This document shows positions 45,674 through 55,369 of a DNA stretch of 64,000 nt, piece after piece. Source of the stretch: Tsukamurella spumae (GTDB lineage Bacteria; Actinomycetota; Actinomycetes; Mycobacteriales; Mycobacteriaceae); the NCBI RefSeq assembly GCF_012396015.1, contig NZ_JAAXOQ010000001.1, positions 240,132 through 304,131 of the forward strand, read 5' to 3'. Numbering within the stretch: the first letter of the stretch is position 1; every line of letters begins with the position of its first letter. The position numbers and the translations under genes are program-made. The notes beneath the pieces were generated by a model. The model saw only the letters and a list, made by a program, of their open reading frames with translations, was not told the DNA's origin and made no database searches.

Positions 45674-46443
45674 CGCCGCTGAGCGGCGCGCGATCCTCCT
45701 TCGTCGAGCATCTGGCCGAGGTGGCCCCGGAGGCCTTGGTCTTCCGCGCCTCCGAGGGCGCCGCCGACGTGCCGCACGGCACCACGATCGTGGCGGTCGC
45801 CTTCGACGGCGGCGTGCTGCTCGCGGGTGATCGTCGCGCCACGATGGGCAACCTCATCGCGCAGCGCGACATCGTCAAGACCTTCGTCACCGACGAGCTG
45901 ACCGCGGTCGGCATCGCCGGCACCGCGGGCATCGCGAAGCAGATCGTCAAGCTGTTCACGGTGGAGCTCGAGCACTACGAGAAGATCGAGGGCGTGCCGC
46001 TGACCTTCGAGGGCAAGGCGAATCGGCTCGCGGGCATGGTGCGCAGCAACTTCGGCGCGGCCCTCCAGGGCCTCGTGGCCGTGCCGCTGCTCGTCGGTTT
46101 CGACGAGGCGCAGGCGCGGGGCCGGATCGTCTCCTACGACGTGACGGGCGACTGGCACGACGAGGTGGGCTACCACTCCATCGGCTCGGGCTCGGCCTGG
46201 GCGAAATCGTCGATCAAGAAGCGTTTCCGGCCCGGCCTCGACGCCGACGGTGCGCTCGACGTGGCCGCGGAGGCCCTGTTCGACGCCGCCGACGACGACA
46301 CCGCCACCGGCGGGCCGGACGTGCTGCGCAAGTTGTACCCGACGGCCGTCGTCATCACGTCCGACGGTGCCGTCGAGGTCGCCGAGGAGGACGTGGCCGC
46401 CGCGACGGACCGCGTGATCGCGGCGAGAGGGGCGCAGGCATGA
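45670..46443 (+). CDS. prcB: Proteasome beta subunit
   Basis: 257 residues. The first 37 are a propeptide removed autocatalytically before the nucleophile T38 of [10 protein letters not shown]. The catalytic region continues with [11 protein letters not shown] and the lysine of [20 protein letters not shown]. It forms the two inner rings of the 20S core. The GTG overlaps pup, and the stop overlaps prcA as ATGA, so the two subunits are made in coupled amounts. Confidence 0.97.
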   Translation: MTPLSGARSSFVEHLAEVAPEALVFRASEGAADVPHGTTIVAVAFDGGVLLAGDRRATMGNLIAQRDIVKTFVTDELTAVGIAGTAGIAKQIVKLFTVELEHYEKIEGVPLTFEGKANRLAGMVRSNFGAALQGLVAVPLLVGFDEAQARGRIVSYDVTGDWHDEVGYHSIGSGSAWAKSSIKKRFRPGLDADGALDVAAEALFDAADDDTATGGPDVLRKLYPTAVVITSDGAVEVAEEDVAAATDRVIAARGAQA

Positions 46444-47156
46444 CCTTCCCGTACTACGCGTCCGCCGAGCAGATCATGCGGGATCGCTCGGAGCTGGCCC
46501 GCAAGGGCATCGCCCGCGGCCGGAGCGTCGTCGTGCTCAAGTACACCGACGGCGTGCTGTTCGTGGCCGACAATCCGAGCTCGCTCAACAAGATCAGTGA
46601 GATCTACGACCGCATCGGCTTCGCCGCCGTCGGCAAGTACAACGAGTTCGAGTCGCTGCGCCGGGCGGGCATCCAGTTCGCCGACACCCGCGGTTACCAG
46701 TACTCCCGTCGCGACGTGACGGGCTGGTCGCTGACCAACGCCTATGCCTCCACGCTGGGCACGGTCTTCACCGAGCAGGCCAAGCCCTACGAGGTGGAGC
46801 TGTGCGTCGCCGAGGTCGGCACGCCCGAGGTCGCGGCGTCCCGGCTCTACCGGGTGGGCTACGACGGTTCCGTGGGCGACGAGAAGCAGTTCGTGGTCAT
46901 GGGCGGCCAGACGGAGTCGATCACGCCGGTCCTCACCGAGGGCTATCAGGACGGTCTCGACCTGGGCGGCGCCTTCGCGCTCGCGGTGCAGGCGCTCGGC
47001 GCCCCGGCACCGTCGAACGGCTCGTCCTCGTCGGCCCCCGCGGAGCAGAAGGTCTACGGCGCCGGCGAGCTCGAGGTCGCGGTCCTCGACCACACCCGGC
47101 CCCGTCGGGCGTTCAAACGTCTGTCCGATGAGCGGGTCGCGGAGCTGCTCGGCTGA
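46440..47156 (+). CDS. prcA: Proteasome alpha subunit
   Basis: 238 residues forming the outer, gating rings. [34 protein letters not shown] is the family start. The N-terminal octapeptide region gates substrate entry, and the ARC/Mpa tail docks between alpha subunits. The C-terminal 40 residues hold a low-complexity linker then [13 protein letters not shown]. The start is in the prcB stop. Confidence 0.96.
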   Translation: MTFPYYASAEQIMRDRSELARKGIARGRSVVVLKYTDGVLFVADNPSSLNKISEIYDRIGFAAVGKYNEFESLRRAGIQFADTRGYQYSRRDVTGWSLTNAYASTLGTVFTEQAKPYEVELCVAEVGTPEVAASRLYRVGYDGSVGDEKQFVVMGGQTESITPVLTEGYQDGLDLGGAFALAVQALGAPAPSNGSSSSAPAEQKVYGAGELEVAVLDHTRPRRAFKRLSDERVAELLG

Positions 47157-47161
47157 GCCGG

Positions 47162-47173
47162 CCCCGCGCGGGG
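47162..47173. promoter_or_regulatory. Perfect GC palindrome upstream of pafA -10
   Basis: CCCCGCGCGGGG is a 12-base perfect palindrome directly abutting the pafA -10 (TATGTT, 47174-47179) in the 29-base prcA-pafA gap. Its position suits an operator, though short GC palindromes are common in such DNA. Confidence 0.35.
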
Positions 47174-47179
47174 TATGTT
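47174..47179 (+). promoter_or_regulatory. -10 element, leaderless pafA
   Basis: TATGTT ends six bases before the GTG at 47186. Confidence 0.53.
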
Positions 47180-47185
47180 CGAACC

Positions 47186-48544
47186 GTGCAGCGCCGAATC
47201 ATGGGAATCGAGACCGAGTTCGGTGTCACGTGTACCTTTCACGGACACCGTCGCCTGAGCCCCGACGAGATCGCCCGGTACCTGTTCCGGCGCGTCGTCT
47301 CCTGGGGCCGCAGCTCGAACGTCTTCCTCCAGAACGGCTCGCGCCTCTACCTCGACGTGGGCAGTCACCCCGAGTACGCGACCGCCGAGTGCGACTCCGT
47401 GCTGCAGCTGGTCACGCACGACAAGGCGGGGGAGCGGGTCCTGGAGGACCTGCTGGTGGACGCGGAGCAGCGGCTGCAGGACGAGGGCATCGGCGGCGAC
47501 ATCTACCTGTTCAAGAACAACACCGATTCGGCGGGCAACTCCTACGGTTGCCACGAGAACTTCCTGGTGAGCCGCGTGGGTGAGTTCTCCCGCATCTCGG
47601 ACGTGCTGCTGCCCTTCCTGGTGACGCGGCAGCTGATCTGCGGCGCCGGCAAGGTGCTGCTCACGCCGAAGAACGCGACCTACTGCCTGAGCCAGCGGGC
47701 CGAGCACATCTGGGAGGGCGTCTCCAGCGCCACCACCCGCAGCCGGCCGATCATCAACACCCGCGACGAGCCGCACGCCGACGCCGAGAAGTACCGCCGC
47801 CTACACGTGATCGTCGGCGACTCGAACATGTCCGAGACGACCACGATGCTCAAGGTGGGCACGGCGCACCTCGTGCTGGAGATGATCGAGGCGGGCGTGC
47901 AGTTCCGCGATTTCTCGCTGGACAACCCGATCCGCGCGATCCGCGAGGTCAGCCACGACACCACCGGCCGGCACGAGGTGCGTCTCGCCGGTGGGCGGCA
48001 GGCGGGCGCGCTCGACATCCAGCGCGAGTACTACGCGAAGACTGTCGAGTACCTCGCCACGCGCGAGCCCGACGAGCAGCTCGCGCAGGTCGTGGACCTG
48101 TGGGGCCGCACGCTGGACGCGGTGGAGTCGCAGGACTTCTCCGGCGTGGACACCGAGATCGACTGGGTGATCAAGCGCAAGCTGTTCCAGCGCTACCTGG
48201 ACAAGTACTCGATGGAGCTGTCGGATCCCAAGATCGCGCAGCTCGACCTCGCCTACCACGACATCAAGCGGGGCCGCGGCGTGTTCGACGTGCTGCAGCG
48301 CCGCGGTATGGCCGCCCGGGTGACCACGGACGAGGCGATCGACGCCGCCGTCAAGACCCCGCCGCAGACCACGCGCGCCAAGCTGCGCGGAGAGTTCATC
48401 ACCGCGGCCCAGGCCGCCGGCCGCGACTTCACCGTCGACTGGGTGCACCTCAAGCTCAACGACCAGGCGCAGCGCACGGTGCTGTGCAAGGACCCGTTCC
48501 GCAGCGTCGACGAGCGGGTCGAGCGACTCATCGCGTCGATGTGA
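47186..48544 (+). CDS. pafA: Pup-protein ligase
   Basis: 452 residues. It phosphorylates the C-terminal glutamate of Pup with ATP and links it to substrate lysines. It has the glutamine-synthetase fold like Dop: [11 protein letters not shown] with metal-binding glutamates, [21 protein letters not shown] with the catalytic aspartate region, [19 protein letters not shown] and [19 protein letters not shown]. It matches Rv2097c. In M. tuberculosis it is a dozen genes from prcA; here it follows after 29 bases. Confidence 0.96.
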   Translation: MQRRIMGIETEFGVTCTFHGHRRLSPDEIARYLFRRVVSWGRSSNVFLQNGSRLYLDVGSHPEYATAECDSVLQLVTHDKAGERVLEDLLVDAEQRLQDEGIGGDIYLFKNNTDSAGNSYGCHENFLVSRVGEFSRISDVLLPFLVTRQLICGAGKVLLTPKNATYCLSQRAEHIWEGVSSATTRSRPIINTRDEPHADAEKYRRLHVIVGDSNMSETTTMLKVGTAHLVLEMIEAGVQFRDFSLDNPIRAIREVSHDTTGRHEVRLAGGRQAGALDIQREYYAKTVEYLATREPDEQLAQVVDLWGRTLDAVESQDFSGVDTEIDWVIKRKLFQRYLDKYSMELSDPKIAQLDLAYHDIKRGRGVFDVLQRRGMAARVTTDEAIDAAVKTPPQTTRAKLRGEFITAAQAAGRDFTVDWVHLKLNDQAQRTVLCKDPFRSVDERVERLIASM

Positions 48545-48565
48545 GCCGAGCGCGCGCATAGAACG

Positions 48566-48571
48566 TAAGAT
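48566..48571 (+). promoter_or_regulatory. -10 element, leaderless pafB
   Basis: TAAGAT ends six bases before the GTG at 48578 and drives the pafB-pafC pair. Confidence 0.54.
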
Positions 48572-48577
48572 CGACAG

Positions 48578-49552
48578 GTGGCAACTTCGCGGATCGAGCG
48601 TCTCACCAACCTGGTGATATGCCTTCTGTACACGCAACGCCCGCTCGATCGGGACTACATCCGGGCGAACGTCTTCGGGTACGACCCGGACGCCGACGAC
48701 GAGGCCTTCGAGCGGATGTTCGAGCGAGACAAGGCGGACCTGCGGGAACTCGGCGTGCCCATCGAGGTGGCACCGGTGTCCCGGATCAATTCCGCCATCG
48801 GCTACCGGATCGCGTTCGACGAGTACGCCCTCGGCGACATCGATCTCGATCCCGAGGAGGCCACTGCCGTGGCCGTCGCCGCGGCCGTCTGGCAGTCGCC
48901 GGAGCTGTCCTCGGCGGCACAGTCGGCAGTGCAGAAGCTGCGCGCCGGCGGCATGGACGTCAGCGGGCCCGGCGCGGGCGTGGGCCCGGGCATCGCCCCC
49001 GACCGGGGTGCCGAGGGCGCGTTGCTGGCGATGCTCGAGGGCATCGACCGGCGGCGCCAGGTCACCTTCGAACACCGCGCCAATCCCGCGCAGCCCTATG
49101 TCGACCGCACGCTGCACCCGTGGGGCGTGGTCACGTTCCGGGGCAGCGCCTACGCGGTCGGGCACGATGTGGCGCGCGACGCGGTGCGCACGTTCAAGCT
49201 CAGCCGGGTCCGGGGCGGCTCCGTCACCGGGGCCGCAGCCACCATCCGGCCGCCGGACGGCTTCGACCTGCACGCGCACGTGGTGGCCACCGTCGCCGAG
49301 CGCGACCCGGTCGGCACCGCCCGGCTCTGGGTCGCGCGGGGGCGGGGCGACGGGCTCCGTCGGCTCGCGGCCACCCAGGTCGACGGTGACTTCCGCGGCC
49401 GGTCCGGCACCGAGATCACCGTCGAGATGCGCTCGGTCGACGCGCTCGCCCGAGAGGTGTCCGGGCTCGGCCCCGACGCGGTGGTCTTCGAGCCGCAGGA
49501 GCTGCGCGACGCCGTGGTGGACCGGCTCACGGCATTGGCGGTGGCCCGATGA
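48578..49552 (+). CDS. pafB: WYL-domain regulator PafB
   Basis: 324 residues. An N-terminal winged helix (ATSRIERLTNLVICLLYTQRPLDRDYIRANVFGY) is followed by a WYL domain (VTFEHRANPAQPYVDRTLHPWGVVTFRGSAYAVGHD) and a WCX C-terminus. With PafC it forms the PafBC activator of the LexA-independent DNA-damage regulon in mycobacteria. Its stop overlaps the pafC start as ATGA. Confidence 0.92.
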   Translation: MATSRIERLTNLVICLLYTQRPLDRDYIRANVFGYDPDADDEAFERMFERDKADLRELGVPIEVAPVSRINSAIGYRIAFDEYALGDIDLDPEEATAVAVAAAVWQSPELSSAAQSAVQKLRAGGMDVSGPGAGVGPGIAPDRGAEGALLAMLEGIDRRRQVTFEHRANPAQPYVDRTLHPWGVVTFRGSAYAVGHDVARDAVRTFKLSRVRGGSVTGAAATIRPPDGFDLHAHVVATVAERDPVGTARLWVARGRGDGLRRLAATQVDGDFRGRSGTEITVEMRSVDALAREVSGLGPDAVVFEPQELRDAVVDRLTALAVAR

Positions 49553-50523
49553 GCACACCGTCGAAGCAGCCGACGAAACAGATGCAGCGCCTGGCCCGCT
49601 GGCTCAACGTGATCCCGTACTTCCGCACCCACCCGGACGCGGACCTGGAGCGCGCCGCCGCCGACCTGGGCGTCACCGTCGCCCAGCTGCGCAAGGACCT
49701 GACCGGGCTCACGATGTGCGGGCTGCCCGGCATGTTCCCGGGCGATCTCATCGAGATCGACTACGACGAGTCCGGTGTCGACATCGGCTTCAGCGCCAAG
49801 ATCGACCGCCCGCTCAAGCTGACCGGCCCCGAGGCGGCCTCGCTGCTGCTCGCCTTGCGCGGGCTGGCGGATTCGCCCGGTGTCGCCGATCCGGCGGCGG
49901 TCCTGCGCGCCATCGCCAAGCTCGAGGCGGCGGTCGCGGGCGCGGGCCGGGACACCGTCGCCTCGATCGACGGCGCGCAGCCGGACGGCCCGGTGGCGGG
50001 CGTGGCCGCGACCGTGCGCGGGGCCCTGCGCGATGGTCGCGCGCTGCACCTGCGCTACTACTCGGCCACCCGCGACAGCACCACCGAGCGCGATGTCGAC
50101 CCCATCGCGCTCGACACCTTCGGCGGCCACAGCTACCTGCAGGCCTGGTGCCGCACCAGCGAGGGCCTCCGGATGTTCCGCCTCGACCGGATCGACGAGG
50201 TGCACGAGCTCGACGAACCCGCCTCGGTGCCGCAGCACGTCGAGCCCGCGGCCGGGCTGTTCGATGGTGCCGCCGCCGACGAGTTGACCACGGCCACCGT
50301 CGAGGTCGGCCCCGGCGCGGCCTGGGCGTTGGAGTACCACCCGTTCACCGTGCGCAGCGACGACGCCGGCGGTCCGGTCCTGGCGACGATGCAGTACGCG
50401 ACGGAGGACTGGATGGTGCGGTTCGTGCTCAGCTTCGGCGGGGAGCTGACGGTGCGCGGCCCCGAGTCGCTGGCCACGGCCGTCGCGCGCCGCGCCGCCG
50501 CGGGCCTCGCCAACTATTCATGA
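49549..50523 (+). CDS. pafC: WYL-domain regulator PafC
   Basis: 324 residues, homologous to and the same length as PafB. The winged helix is RLARWLNVIPYFRTHPDADLERAAADLGVTVAQLRKDL. The WYL domain is LHLRYYSATRDSTTERDVDPIALDTFGGHSYLQAWC, with a C-terminal WCX region. It is the partner of PafB in a DNA-damage-responsive transcription activator. A tat promoter follows 54 bases later. Confidence 0.92.
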   Translation: MSTPSKQPTKQMQRLARWLNVIPYFRTHPDADLERAAADLGVTVAQLRKDLTGLTMCGLPGMFPGDLIEIDYDESGVDIGFSAKIDRPLKLTGPEAASLLLALRGLADSPGVADPAAVLRAIAKLEAAVAGAGRDTVASIDGAQPDGPVAGVAATVRGALRDGRALHLRYYSATRDSTTERDVDPIALDTFGGHSYLQAWCRTSEGLRMFRLDRIDEVHELDEPASVPQHVEPAAGLFDGAAADELTTATVEVGPGAAWALEYHPFTVRSDDAGGPVLATMQYATEDWMVRFVLSFGGELTVRGPESLATAVARRAAAGLANYS

Positions 50524-50576
50524 ACAGGACACGTCACCCGCAGCATTCGCACAGGAACGGCGGGGCGCGGGTCCGG

Positions 50577-50582
50577 TAGTCT
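50577..50582 (+). promoter_or_regulatory. -10 element of tatA-tatC
   Basis: TAGTCT lies 38 bases before the tatA ATG, giving a leader of about 31 bases with GAGGGAG near 50608. It is an ordinary leadered start. Confidence 0.45.
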
Positions 50583-50619
50583 GGGGAGTGGAGTTCGTCG
50601 TGATCGAGGGAGTGGAACC

Positions 50620-50871
50620 ATGGGGCTGACCCATTCAATCTGGCCGTGGATCATCATCGCGGTGGTCCTGCTCGTCCTGTTCGGCGGGAAGAAGCTTCCG
50701 GACGCCGCGCGCGGCCTCGGGCGTTCGATGCGCATCTTCAAGAGCGAGATGGACGAGATGAAGACCGAGGGCGCCGCGAAGGCCGCCACGGAGAAGCCGC
50801 AGGCCCAGGTGACCGACCAGCCGATCGATGTGCAGACCGTCGATCCCCAGGGCGAGCACAAGTCGGCCTAG
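50620..50871 (+). CDS. tatA: Sec-independent translocase TatA
   Basis: 83 residues. The single N-terminal membrane helix [20 protein letters not shown] is followed by the amphipathic helix [20 protein letters not shown] and a polar tail. It oligomerises with TatC to export folded proteins with twin-arginine signals. It matches Rv2094c and lies six bases before tatC. Confidence 0.93.
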   Translation: MGLTHSIWPWIIIAVVLLVLFGGKKLPDAARGLGRSMRIFKSEMDEMKTEGAAKAATEKPQAQVTDQPIDVQTVDPQGEHKSA

Positions 50872-50877
50872 CCCGCG

Positions 50878-51885
50878 TTGAAGATCCCGTTCGATCCACG
50901 ACGTCGTCGTGCTGTCGTCAATCCCGACGGCACCATGTCGATCGTGGAGCACCTCTACGAGCTGCGCACCCGGCTGCTGTGGTCGCTGTTCGCGATCGTC
51001 GCCGCGGCGTTCATCGGCTTCTACTGGTACAGCCACGGTCCCTTCGGCCTGCCGTCCACCGGCACGCTGCTGACCGGCCCGTACTGCGAGCTGCCGGACA
51101 CCTCGCGCGCGGCGATCACCCGGGGCGACGAGTGTCGACTCCTCGCCACGGGCGTCTTCGACCAGTTCAACCTTCGGGTCAAGGTCGCCTTCGCCACCGG
51201 AGTGCTGCTGGCGTGCCCGGTGTGGCTGTATCAGATCTGGGCGTTCATCGTCCCCGCTCTGCACCGCAACGAGAAGCGGTACACCGCATCGTTCGTCGCG
51301 GTCGGCGGCGTGCTGTTCGTCTCGGGCGCGGTGCTCGGCTACTTCATGATCGCGAGCGCATTCCGGTTCTTCCTCACCGTGGGCAACGAGACCCAGGTGA
51401 CGGCGCTGCAGGGCTCGGAGTACTTCAACTTCGTGATCAGCGTGATGGCGATCTTCGGTGTCAGCTTCGAACTGCCGTTGTTCATCGTGGCGCTGAACCT
51501 GGTGGGCGTCCTGAGCTACCAGAAGCTGAAGAAGTGGCGGCGCGGCCTGCTCATGTCGATGTTCATCTTCTCGGCGGTGATCACCCCATCGGGTGATCCG
51601 TTGACGATGCTCGCCCTCGGGATGGCACTGGCCGTGCTGCTCGAGATCTCCATCCAGTTCGCGCGCTTCCACGATCGGCTCAAGGCGAAGCGCGCGGTCG
51701 GCTCCGATGTCTTCGACGGTGAGCTGGACGACGAGACGGCATCGCCGTCACCGTCGGCCCCGGCACCGATCGGGGCGAGTGCCGGGCCGTCGTCGGGCAC
51801 CGTCGGGAACACGACCCCGATCGGGCGGCCGGAGAAGGTGACGCGCACGTCGATCCCGCGTTCGGGGTTCGATGACGTCCTCTGA
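50878..51885 (+). CDS. tatC: Sec-independent translocase TatC
   Basis: 335 residues with six membrane segments. It is the twin-arginine signal receptor. LYELRTRLLWSL carries the conserved glutamate, and VWLYQIWAFIVPALHRNEKRY and FGVSFELPLFIVALNLVGVL are family hallmarks. The TTG at 50878 is chosen because the N-terminal 20 residues resemble mycobacterial TatC (RVNPD and VEHL-type segments). The next start, ATG at 50935, would remove them. The acidic C-terminal 75 residues are disordered. The last 14 bases overlap helY. Confidence 0.93.
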   Translation: MKIPFDPRRRRAVVNPDGTMSIVEHLYELRTRLLWSLFAIVAAAFIGFYWYSHGPFGLPSTGTLLTGPYCELPDTSRAAITRGDECRLLATGVFDQFNLRVKVAFATGVLLACPVWLYQIWAFIVPALHRNEKRYTASFVAVGGVLFVSGAVLGYFMIASAFRFFLTVGNETQVTALQGSEYFNFVISVMAIFGVSFELPLFIVALNLVGVLSYQKLKKWRRGLLMSMFIFSAVITPSGDPLTMLALGMALAVLLEISIQFARFHDRLKAKRAVGSDVFDGELDDETASPSPSAPAPIGASAGPSSGTVGNTTPIGRPEKVTRTSIPRSGFDDVL

Positions 51886-54631
51886 GCTGGAGAAGTTCAC
51901 CGCAGATCTCGCGTTCACCCTCGACCCGTTCCAGGTCCGGGGCTGCACGGCGCTGGAGGCGGGCCGCGGCGTCCTGGTGTGCGCCCCGACCGGTGCGGGT
52001 AAGACGATCGTCGGCGAGTTCGCCGTGCACCTGGCCCTGGCCGGCGGCACGAAGTGCTTCTACACCACGCCGATCAAGGCGTTGTCGAACCAGAAGCACG
52101 CCGAGCTCACCGCCCGCTACGGCGCGCACAACGTGGGCCTACTGACCGGCGACACGTCGATCAACTCGTCCGCGCCCGTGGTCGTCATGACCACCGAGGT
52201 GCTGCGGAACATGCTCTACGCGAACTCCACCACCCTCGACGGGCTCAGCCATGTGGTGATGGACGAGGTGCACTACCTGGCGGATCGCTTCCGCGGTGCG
52301 GTGTGGGAGGAGGTGATCCTGCACCTCCCGCAGGACGTGCGCCTGGTCAGCCTATCGGCGACGGTGTCCAACGCCGAGGAGTTCGGCGCGTGGATCACCG
52401 AGGTCAGGGGCAGTACCGAGGTGATCGTCGACGAGCACCGGCCCGTCCCGCTGTGGCAGCACATGCTGGTCGGCCGCAAGCTGTTCGACCTGTTCGACAC
52501 CAAGGCCTTGCGCACCGCTCAGGAATCCGGACAGAAGAACCTCGTGCTGGACGCGGACCTGGTCCGCTACGTCAAGCAGCGCGAGGCGCTGGACCGGAGC
52601 TTCGAGCCGGGGATCAACAGCCGCACCGGTCGTCGGACGGGCTCCGGGAACAGGCAGGGCCGTGGCCAGCAGGTCCGCCGTCCCATACCGCGGCCCGACG
52701 TGATCGCGCTGCTGGACGCCGAGGGCCTGCTCCCGGCGATCACCTTCGTGTTCTCGCGCTCCGGCTGCGAGCAGGCGCTGACCCAGTGCCTGCGGTCCCC
52801 GGTCGTGCTCACCACCGCCGGGCAGGCGGACGAGATCGGCCGCATCGTCGACAAGCACGTCGCCGAGTTCTCGCCCGCCGACCTGGACCTGCTGGGCTAC
52901 GAGGAATGGCGGGCGGCGCTGCTGCGCGGTTTCGCGGCGCACCACGCGGGGATGCTCCCGGCGTTCCGGCACGCGGTGGAGGAGCTGTTCGTCAAGGGCC
53001 TCGTGCGGGCCGTGTTCGCGACGGAGACGCTCGCGCTGGGCATCAACATGCCCGCGCGCACCGTCGTCCTCGAACGGCTGGTCAAGTACAACGGTGAGTC
53101 GCACGTCGAGCTCACGCCCGGCGAATACACGCAGCTCACCGGTCGTGCGGGCCGCCGCGGCATCGACATCGAGGGCCACGCCGTGGTGCTGTGGCAGACC
53201 GGTGTGCGGCCGCAGGAGGTCGCGGGCCTCGCGGGTGCGCGCACCTTCCCGCTGGTGAGCTCGTTCTCGCCGGGCTACAACATGTCCATCAACCTGCTCG
53301 ACCGGTTGGGTCGCGAGGGCGCCGAGCGGCTGCTCGAGGCCAGCTTCGCGCAGTTCCAGGCCGACCGTTCCGTCGTGGGACTGGCCAAGCGGGTCGAGCG
53401 CGGCGAGAAGGAACTGCTCGCCCTCGGCGCGCAGATCACCGAGGCGGCGGATGGCGCCGACTACCTCGAGTACGTCCGGCTGCGCGAGGCCGTCCGGGCG
53501 CGGGAGCGCTCGCTGCGCCGCGCGGACCTCGCCGACCGCCGCGACGGGGCCGCCACGGCGCTCGCGGAACTCCGGCGGGGCGATGTCATCGCCGTCACGG
53601 GCGGCCGCCGACGGGGCCTGGCCCTCGTGGTGGAGCCTTCCGGCGACCGGCGCGACCCGAAGCCCGTCGTGGTCACCGAGAGCAGCTGGTCGGGACGCGT
53701 CGGCGCGGCGGACTTCGTCGGTGAGATCCAGGTACTCGGCACCCTGCGGGTCCCGAAGAACGCCGATTACCGGTCGGGACGCGGGAAGCGCGATCTCGCG
53801 TCGACCCTGCGCAACAGCACCATCTCGGCGCCCCGGCAGCAGGCGAAGGCGCACCGTCCGGCCGCGTCGGACACCCAGCTCGCCGACCTGCGGGCCCGGA
53901 TGCGGGCGCACCCGGCGCACACGGGGCAGCGCGCGCCGGAGTTGGACCGGCTCGCCGAGCGGTACGCCCGGCTCGAGCGGGAGGTCACCGCGTCGGCGTC
54001 GACGGTGCGCGCCACCACCTCGTCGCTGGCCGTCACCTTCGAGCGGATCGTGGCGTTGCTGTCCGAGCGCGGGTACGTCGCCCAGGTCGACGGTGCGGCG
54101 GAGCTCACGGAGGCCGGTCACCGTCTGGCACGGGTGTACAGCGAGTCCGATCTGCTGGTGTGCGAGTGCATCGAGGACGGGGTGTTCGACGGGATCGACC
54201 CGGCCGGGCTCGCCGCCGTCGTGTCCGCGTTGGTCTTCGAGTCCCGCGGCGAGCGCGGCGGCATGCTCCTGACCGGCGAGAAGGTGCCGGGCGCGGTCCG
54301 GTCCGCGCTCCGCGACATCGCCGATCGGTGGACCGACATCGTCGCCGCCGAGGCCGCGCACCGGTTGGAGCCCAGCCGCGAACCGGACATCGGCTTCGTT
54401 GCGCCGATGCACCAGTGGGCCGCCGGCGGAACCCTCGCCGCGGTCCTGTTGGCCGCCGGCGAGCGTGGACGGCCGCTTCCGGCGGGCGATTTCGTCCGCT
54501 GGTGCAGGCAGGTCATCGATCTGCTCGATCAGATCAAGCAGACCTCGTTCGAAACCAGGCCTGGGTTGGCCACGGTCGCAACGGCGGCGATCGCCGCCGT
54601 GCGGCGTGGCGTGGTCGCGGAATCGGGTTGA
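51872..54631 (+). CDS. helY: DExH-box superfamily 2 helicase HelY
   Basis: 919 residues, a Ski2-like RNA/DNA helicase matching Rv2092c. Motif I is APTGAGKT (about 37-44). Motif II is DEVH at 131-134 and motif III LSATVSN. ETLALGINMPARTVVLE and QLTGRAGRRGIDIEGHAV (motifs IVa-VI) follow. The C-terminal DSHCT-type domain (SALVFESRGERGG...) ends near 910. The cellular substrate is not defined. It is translationally coupled to tatC. Confidence 0.94.
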   Translation: MTSSELEKFTADLAFTLDPFQVRGCTALEAGRGVLVCAPTGAGKTIVGEFAVHLALAGGTKCFYTTPIKALSNQKHAELTARYGAHNVGLLTGDTSINSSAPVVVMTTEVLRNMLYANSTTLDGLSHVVMDEVHYLADRFRGAVWEEVILHLPQDVRLVSLSATVSNAEEFGAWITEVRGSTEVIVDEHRPVPLWQHMLVGRKLFDLFDTKALRTAQESGQKNLVLDADLVRYVKQREALDRSFEPGINSRTGRRTGSGNRQGRGQQVRRPIPRPDVIALLDAEGLLPAITFVFSRSGCEQALTQCLRSPVVLTTAGQADEIGRIVDKHVAEFSPADLDLLGYEEWRAALLRGFAAHHAGMLPAFRHAVEELFVKGLVRAVFATETLALGINMPARTVVLERLVKYNGESHVELTPGEYTQLTGRAGRRGIDIEGHAVVLWQTGVRPQEVAGLAGARTFPLVSSFSPGYNMSINLLDRLGREGAERLLEASFAQFQADRSVVGLAKRVERGEKELLALGAQITEAADGADYLEYVRLREAVRARERSLRRADLADRRDGAATALAELRRGDVIAVTGGRRRGLALVVEPSGDRRDPKPVVVTESSWSGRVGAADFVGEIQVLGTLRVPKNADYRSGRGKRDLASTLRNSTISAPRQQAKAHRPAASDTQLADLRARMRAHPAHTGQRAPELDRLAERYARLEREVTASASTVRATTSSLAVTFERIVALLSERGYVAQVDGAAELTEAGHRLARVYSESDLLVCECIEDGVFDGIDPAGLAAVVSALVFESRGERGGMLLTGEKVPGAVRSALRDIADRWTDIVAAEAAHRLEPSREPDIGFVAPMHQWAAGGTLAAVLLAAGERGRPLPAGDFVRWCRQVIDLLDQIKQTSFETRPGLATVATAAIAAVRRGVVAESG

Positions 54632-54701
54632 CGATCAGGTATCTTGGGCCCATAGGCGTTCGTCGTCGGCCCCCGGCCTGCGACAGGGGAGGAGTTGGAC
54701 G

Positions 54702-55367
54702 ATGAGCAACCCGCAGGATCCGAATCAGTGGGCGCAGCAGGGCTGGCAGCAGCCCGGCCAGCCCCAGCAGGACCAGACGCAGATCTCGCCGCAGTACGGC
54801 GGCCCGCAGCAGCCCTACGCCGCGCCGACGGGTGATCAGACGCAGATCTCGCCGCAGTACCAGGGCCAGTGGCCGGGTCAGCAGCAGCCGCAGCAGGGCC
54901 AGCAGTTCGGGGGATACCAGCAGCCCAACCCGCAGCAGCCGCAGTACGGCCAGGACCAGTTCGGCCAGCCGGCGCAGTTCGCCGGCCAGCAGTTCGGGCA
55001 GCAGTTCGGCCAGCCGGGTCAGCCCCTGCCCGGCGGCCCCAAGAAGTCGAAGACCGGCCTGATCGTCGGCATCGCCGCCGCGGCGATCATCGTGATCGTG
55101 GCCCTCGTGCTGCTCATCGGTTGGCTCACCGGCGCGTTCTTCGGGAAGAGCTTCGACAACGCCAAGGTCAACGAAGGCGTGACGAAGGTCCTCAAGGAGA
55201 ACTACAACGAGTCCGACACCACCGATGTCTCGTGCAAGACCGACGGCGTCACGGTCAAGGACGGCGAGACCTTCGACTGCACCGCCACCATCGGCGGCAA
55301 GCAGAAGACGGTCAAGGTCACCGTCAAGGACAGCGACGGCAAGTACCAGGTCGGCGCTCCCAGCTGA
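54702..55367 (+). CDS. Gln/Pro-rich membrane-anchored DUF4333 protein
   Basis: 221 residues. Residues 1-115 are a glutamine/proline/glycine-rich cytoplasmic tail in which DQTQISPQY occurs twice (about 23-31 and 46-54). One membrane helix (GLIVGIAAAAIIVIVALVLLIGWL) is at about 120-145. The outward C-terminus (VNEGVTKVLKENYNESDTTDVSCKTDG...) matches DUF4333, with two cysteines that could pair. It agrees with Rv2091c by position. GGGGAGGAG precedes the ATG. Function unknown. Confidence 0.82.
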   Translation: MSNPQDPNQWAQQGWQQPGQPQQDQTQISPQYGGPQQPYAAPTGDQTQISPQYQGQWPGQQQPQQGQQFGGYQQPNPQQPQYGQDQFGQPAQFAGQQFGQQFGQPGQPLPGGPKKSKTGLIVGIAAAAIIVIVALVLLIGWLTGAFFGKSFDNAKVNEGVTKVLKENYNESDTTDVSCKTDGVTVKDGETFDCTATIGGKQKTVKVTVKDSDGKYQVGAPS

Positions 55368-55369
55368 TC

